Positions 4,237 to 5,976 of a stretch of 5,976 bases of DNA are shown here, in pieces. Made by a program: the position numbers and the translations under genes. Within the stretch, counting starts at the first letter, position 1. The number at the start of each line of letters is the position of its first letter. This DNA comes from an uncultured Oscillospiraceae bacterium. GTDB taxonomy: Bacteria; Bacillota; Clostridia; Oscillospirales; Ruminococcaceae. Under the pieces are notes generated by a model, which was not told where the DNA came from, ran no database searches, and saw only the letters and a list, made by a program, of their open reading frames with translations. The DNA lies in assembly GCA_900539195.1 (NCBI GenBank), contig UQBC01000055.1:1-5976 (forward strand), given 5' to 3'.

Positions 4237-5976
4237 ATGAACAATAAATTGATGAGGGCAATGGCGTTTACGACCGCCCTTGCTATAACCGCAAGCGCAA
4301 TGTCGCTGTCTGTATATGCGGCACCCGCAAAATACAGTTCTGTTGAACAGGGTTATATAACTCCTGTAAAGAATCAGGGAAACTGGGGAGTATGCTGGGC
4401 TTTTTCGTCAACAGCCATAAGCGAGGCTTCGCTGATAAAGGAGTTTCCGGATAAGTTCAATTCCGAAAATACAGACCTTTCGGAAAATCTGCTGGCGTAT
4501 ATGGTGAGTCATCCGTCGCTTTACGGTAAACTCAACCCGTCGGGCGATTATGCGACATACACAGCTTCATCGGCTACCGACTATTTAAAACTCGGCGGTA
4601 ATGTATGGGCTACGGGTCTTGGCCTGATGAACGGCATAGGACCTTACAATGAAAACAGTGATTATCCTTACAGCGAGGACAATACGCCGAGTATCGTTAA
4701 TAAGAATTTTACCGAATCTGAGTATTATGAGGTAAGAAATTCTTCTGTTGCAAAAATCACGGGAGTGTTCCAGGCTCATATCAACAACAACAGCGACAAC
4801 GATGAGTTTAAACAGCTTATTATGGATTACGGTGCCGCTTCATTGAGTTACAACGAAAACTATACAGATAATAAGTTCGGAGAGGATGGAAGCAGTTACT
4901 ATTATAATCCTAATGAAAAAACTTCAAATCATGCTGTAACGGTTGTTGGATGGGATGACAGTATACCTGCGTCTGCATTTAAGACTGCTCCTGCCGGTGA
5001 CGGTGCATGGCTCATCAAGAACAGCTGGGGAGATTATTCAAGAGATAACGGATATTTCTGGCTGTCGTATTATGATAAGTCGATAAGCGGTGTCGGCATT
5101 GCCTATGACTTTACGGTCGATGGCGCTGATGATTACTTTGATACCCGTTACAGCTATGACGGCGGAAACAGCGTAGGCTCATTCGGCTATTCCAGACCTG
5201 ATATATACGGTGCGAATGTGTTCACCGCAGATGAAGATTCATATGTTACTGGAGCGGCGACCTACACTTCTGAAGGAAATAACATCGAGCTTAGTGTGTA
5301 TACAGGCTTACAGAATGCAAGCGATCCCACTTCAGGCACAAAATCCGCCGTTGCCACAATGAGCAACGTCAAGTACGAGGGTTATTATTCGCTGAAGTTC
5401 GATACTCCCGTAAAGGTGAAGAAGGGAGAATCTTTCGCAATAGTAGCAAAAATAACTAAGGATTCCGGCACGGTCAGAATTTACAGTGAATACGGCTACA
5501 GTATGAACGGCCTTACATACTCACTCAAAGCAAATAAAGGCGAGAGCTTCTATACATATAATCCTTCGTACGGATGGTTTGATTGCACCGACAGCGGAAA
5601 AAATAATCTGATGATTAAGGCTTATGCTGTTAATGCAGAATGCGCTGAGCATACATACGGCGACTGGATAACAGATACAGCCGCAACTTGCACGAAAGAC
5701 GGTGCAAAGCACAGAGTATGCAAAAAGTGCGGAGCTGTCGAAAACGGCGTTATTGAAAAGCTCGGTCACAATTACTCGGCAGAATGGACTGTTGATAAGC
5801 CTGCAGACTGCAAGAACTCGGGCGAAGAATCACGTCACTGCACACGTTGCAACGCAAGAACGGATATAAAGAGTATTCCGGCAACAGGTAAACATACATA
5901 CGGCGACTGGATAACAGATACAGCCGCAACTTGCACGAAAGACGGTGCAAAGCACAGAGTATGCAAAAAGTGCGGA
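4237..5976 (+). CDS. Secreted C1 (papain-like) cysteine peptidase with lectin-like domain and CxxC repeats (3'-truncated)
   Basis: The frame stays open for 580 codons to the window edge, so the C-terminus is missing. A signal peptide (1 to about 28: basic start, hydrophobic core, cut near VYA-AP) points to export. The papain fold (about 32-293) shows oxyanion Q47 and nucleophile C53 (NQGNWGVCWAFS), H232 (NHAVTVVGWDD) and N262 (IKNSWGD), so it should be active. W50 replaces the first Cys of the usual CGSCW, and no propeptide separates the signal peptide from the mature-like start. Residues about 298-466 match the lectin-like domain often attached to such clostridial peptidases (YFDTRYSYDGG, ANVFTADEDSYVTGAA, IYGA). 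From 472, Cys-rich units C-x9-CxxC alternate (C485/C495/C498; C525/C535/C538), with an 81-residue higher-order repeat. The role is probably degradation of surface or extracellular protein; the substrate is unknown. Confidence 0.93.
   Translation, partial: MNNKLMRAMAFTTALAITASAMSLSVYAAPAKYSSVEQGYITPVKNQGNWGVCWAFSSTAISEASLIKEFPDKFNSENTDLSENLLAYMVSHPSLYGKLNPSGDYATYTASSATDYLKLGGNVWATGLGLMNGIGPYNENSDYPYSEDNTPSIVNKNFTESEYYEVRNSSVAKITGVFQAHINNNSDNDEFKQLIMDYGAASLSYNENYTDNKFGEDGSSYYYNPNEKTSNHAVTVVGWDDSIPASAFKTAPAGDGAWLIKNSWGDYSRDNGYFWLSYYDKSISGVGIAYDFTVDGADDYFDTRYSYDGGNSVGSFGYSRPDIYGANVFTADEDSYVTGAATYTSEGNNIELSVYTGLQNASDPTSGTKSAVATMSNVKYEGYYSLKFDTPVKVKKGESFAIVAKITKDSGTVRIYSEYGYSMNGLTYSLKANKGESFYTYNPSYGWFDCTDSGKNNLMIKAYAVNAECAEHTYGDWITDTAATCTKDGAKHRVCKKCGAVENGVIEKLGHNYSAEWTVDKPADCKNSGEESRHCTRCNARTDIKSIPATGKHTYGDWITDTAATCTKDGAKHRVCKKCG
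5650..5733 (+). repeat. 84-bp exact repeat in the peptidase tail, copy 1
   Basis: Encodes residues 472-499, from HTYGDW to VCKKCG. It is identical base for base to 5893-5976, at a distance of 243 bp (81 codons, in frame). The segment between them encodes a second, diverged unit of the same type (HNYSAEW to HCTRCN). The true repeat may be longer, because the window ends inside copy 2. Confidence 0.95.
5893..5976 (+). repeat. 84-bp exact repeat in the peptidase tail, copy 2 (cut by window edge)
   Basis: Encodes residues 553-580, identical in DNA and protein to 472-499. The bases just upstream differ between copies (GAG against AAA), so the left border of identity is real. The right border lies outside the window. 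Confidence 0.95.

Overview
The window looks like chromosomal DNA of a gut-type anaerobic Clostridia (Ruminococcaceae/Oscillospirales-like). This is inferred from moderate GC content, strong GGAGG-type ribosome binding sites, consensus sigma-A promoters, a long-form HPF, a secreted C1 peptidase with a lectin-like domain and Cys-rich tail repeats, and G-rich hairpin repeats between genes. No species can be named from sequence reading alone.

Layout: (1) Positions 1-130 hold no convincing gene but are almost entirely palindromic: two adjacent perfect hairpins, then an 11-bp inverted repeat enclosing three more hairpins. A consensus sigma-A promoter sits inside the right part of this structure. 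(2) Positions 197-2078 carry three plus-strand genes: a short DtxR/MntR-type metal-dependent regulator, a stand-alone HD-GYP phosphodiesterase with a Cys-rich tail, and a Sir2-type NAD-dependent protein deacylase. The last two are only 15 bp apart and surely co-transcribed; the first may join them by read-through. (3) Positions 2079-2318 are a convergent intergenic region. A G-rich three-hairpin repeat with a canonical G-quadruplex motif lies between a degenerate and an intact copy of a 29-bp terminator-like hairpin. (4) Positions 2319-3917, minus strand, carry hpf (long ribosome hibernation factor, with its own extended -10 promoter and terminator) followed by a Gfo/Idh/MocA oxidoreductase of the dihydrodiol/xylose dehydrogenase type. 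(5) From 4237 to the right edge runs a secreted papain-like (C1) cysteine peptidase with a lectin-like domain and CxxC repeats. It has its own strong promoter and is cut off by the window end.

Metal sensing (DtxR), cyclic-dinucleotide turnover (HD-GYP) and NAD-dependent deacylation (Sir2) are all signalling or stress functions, and hpf is a stationary-phase function, but the sequence does not show that they form one system. I see no CRISPR, phage, transposase, tRNA or rRNA gene. The least explained items are the palindromic promoter element at the left edge, the duplicated-terminator/G4 repeat at 2082-2318, and the identical 84-bp repeats in the peptidase tail.
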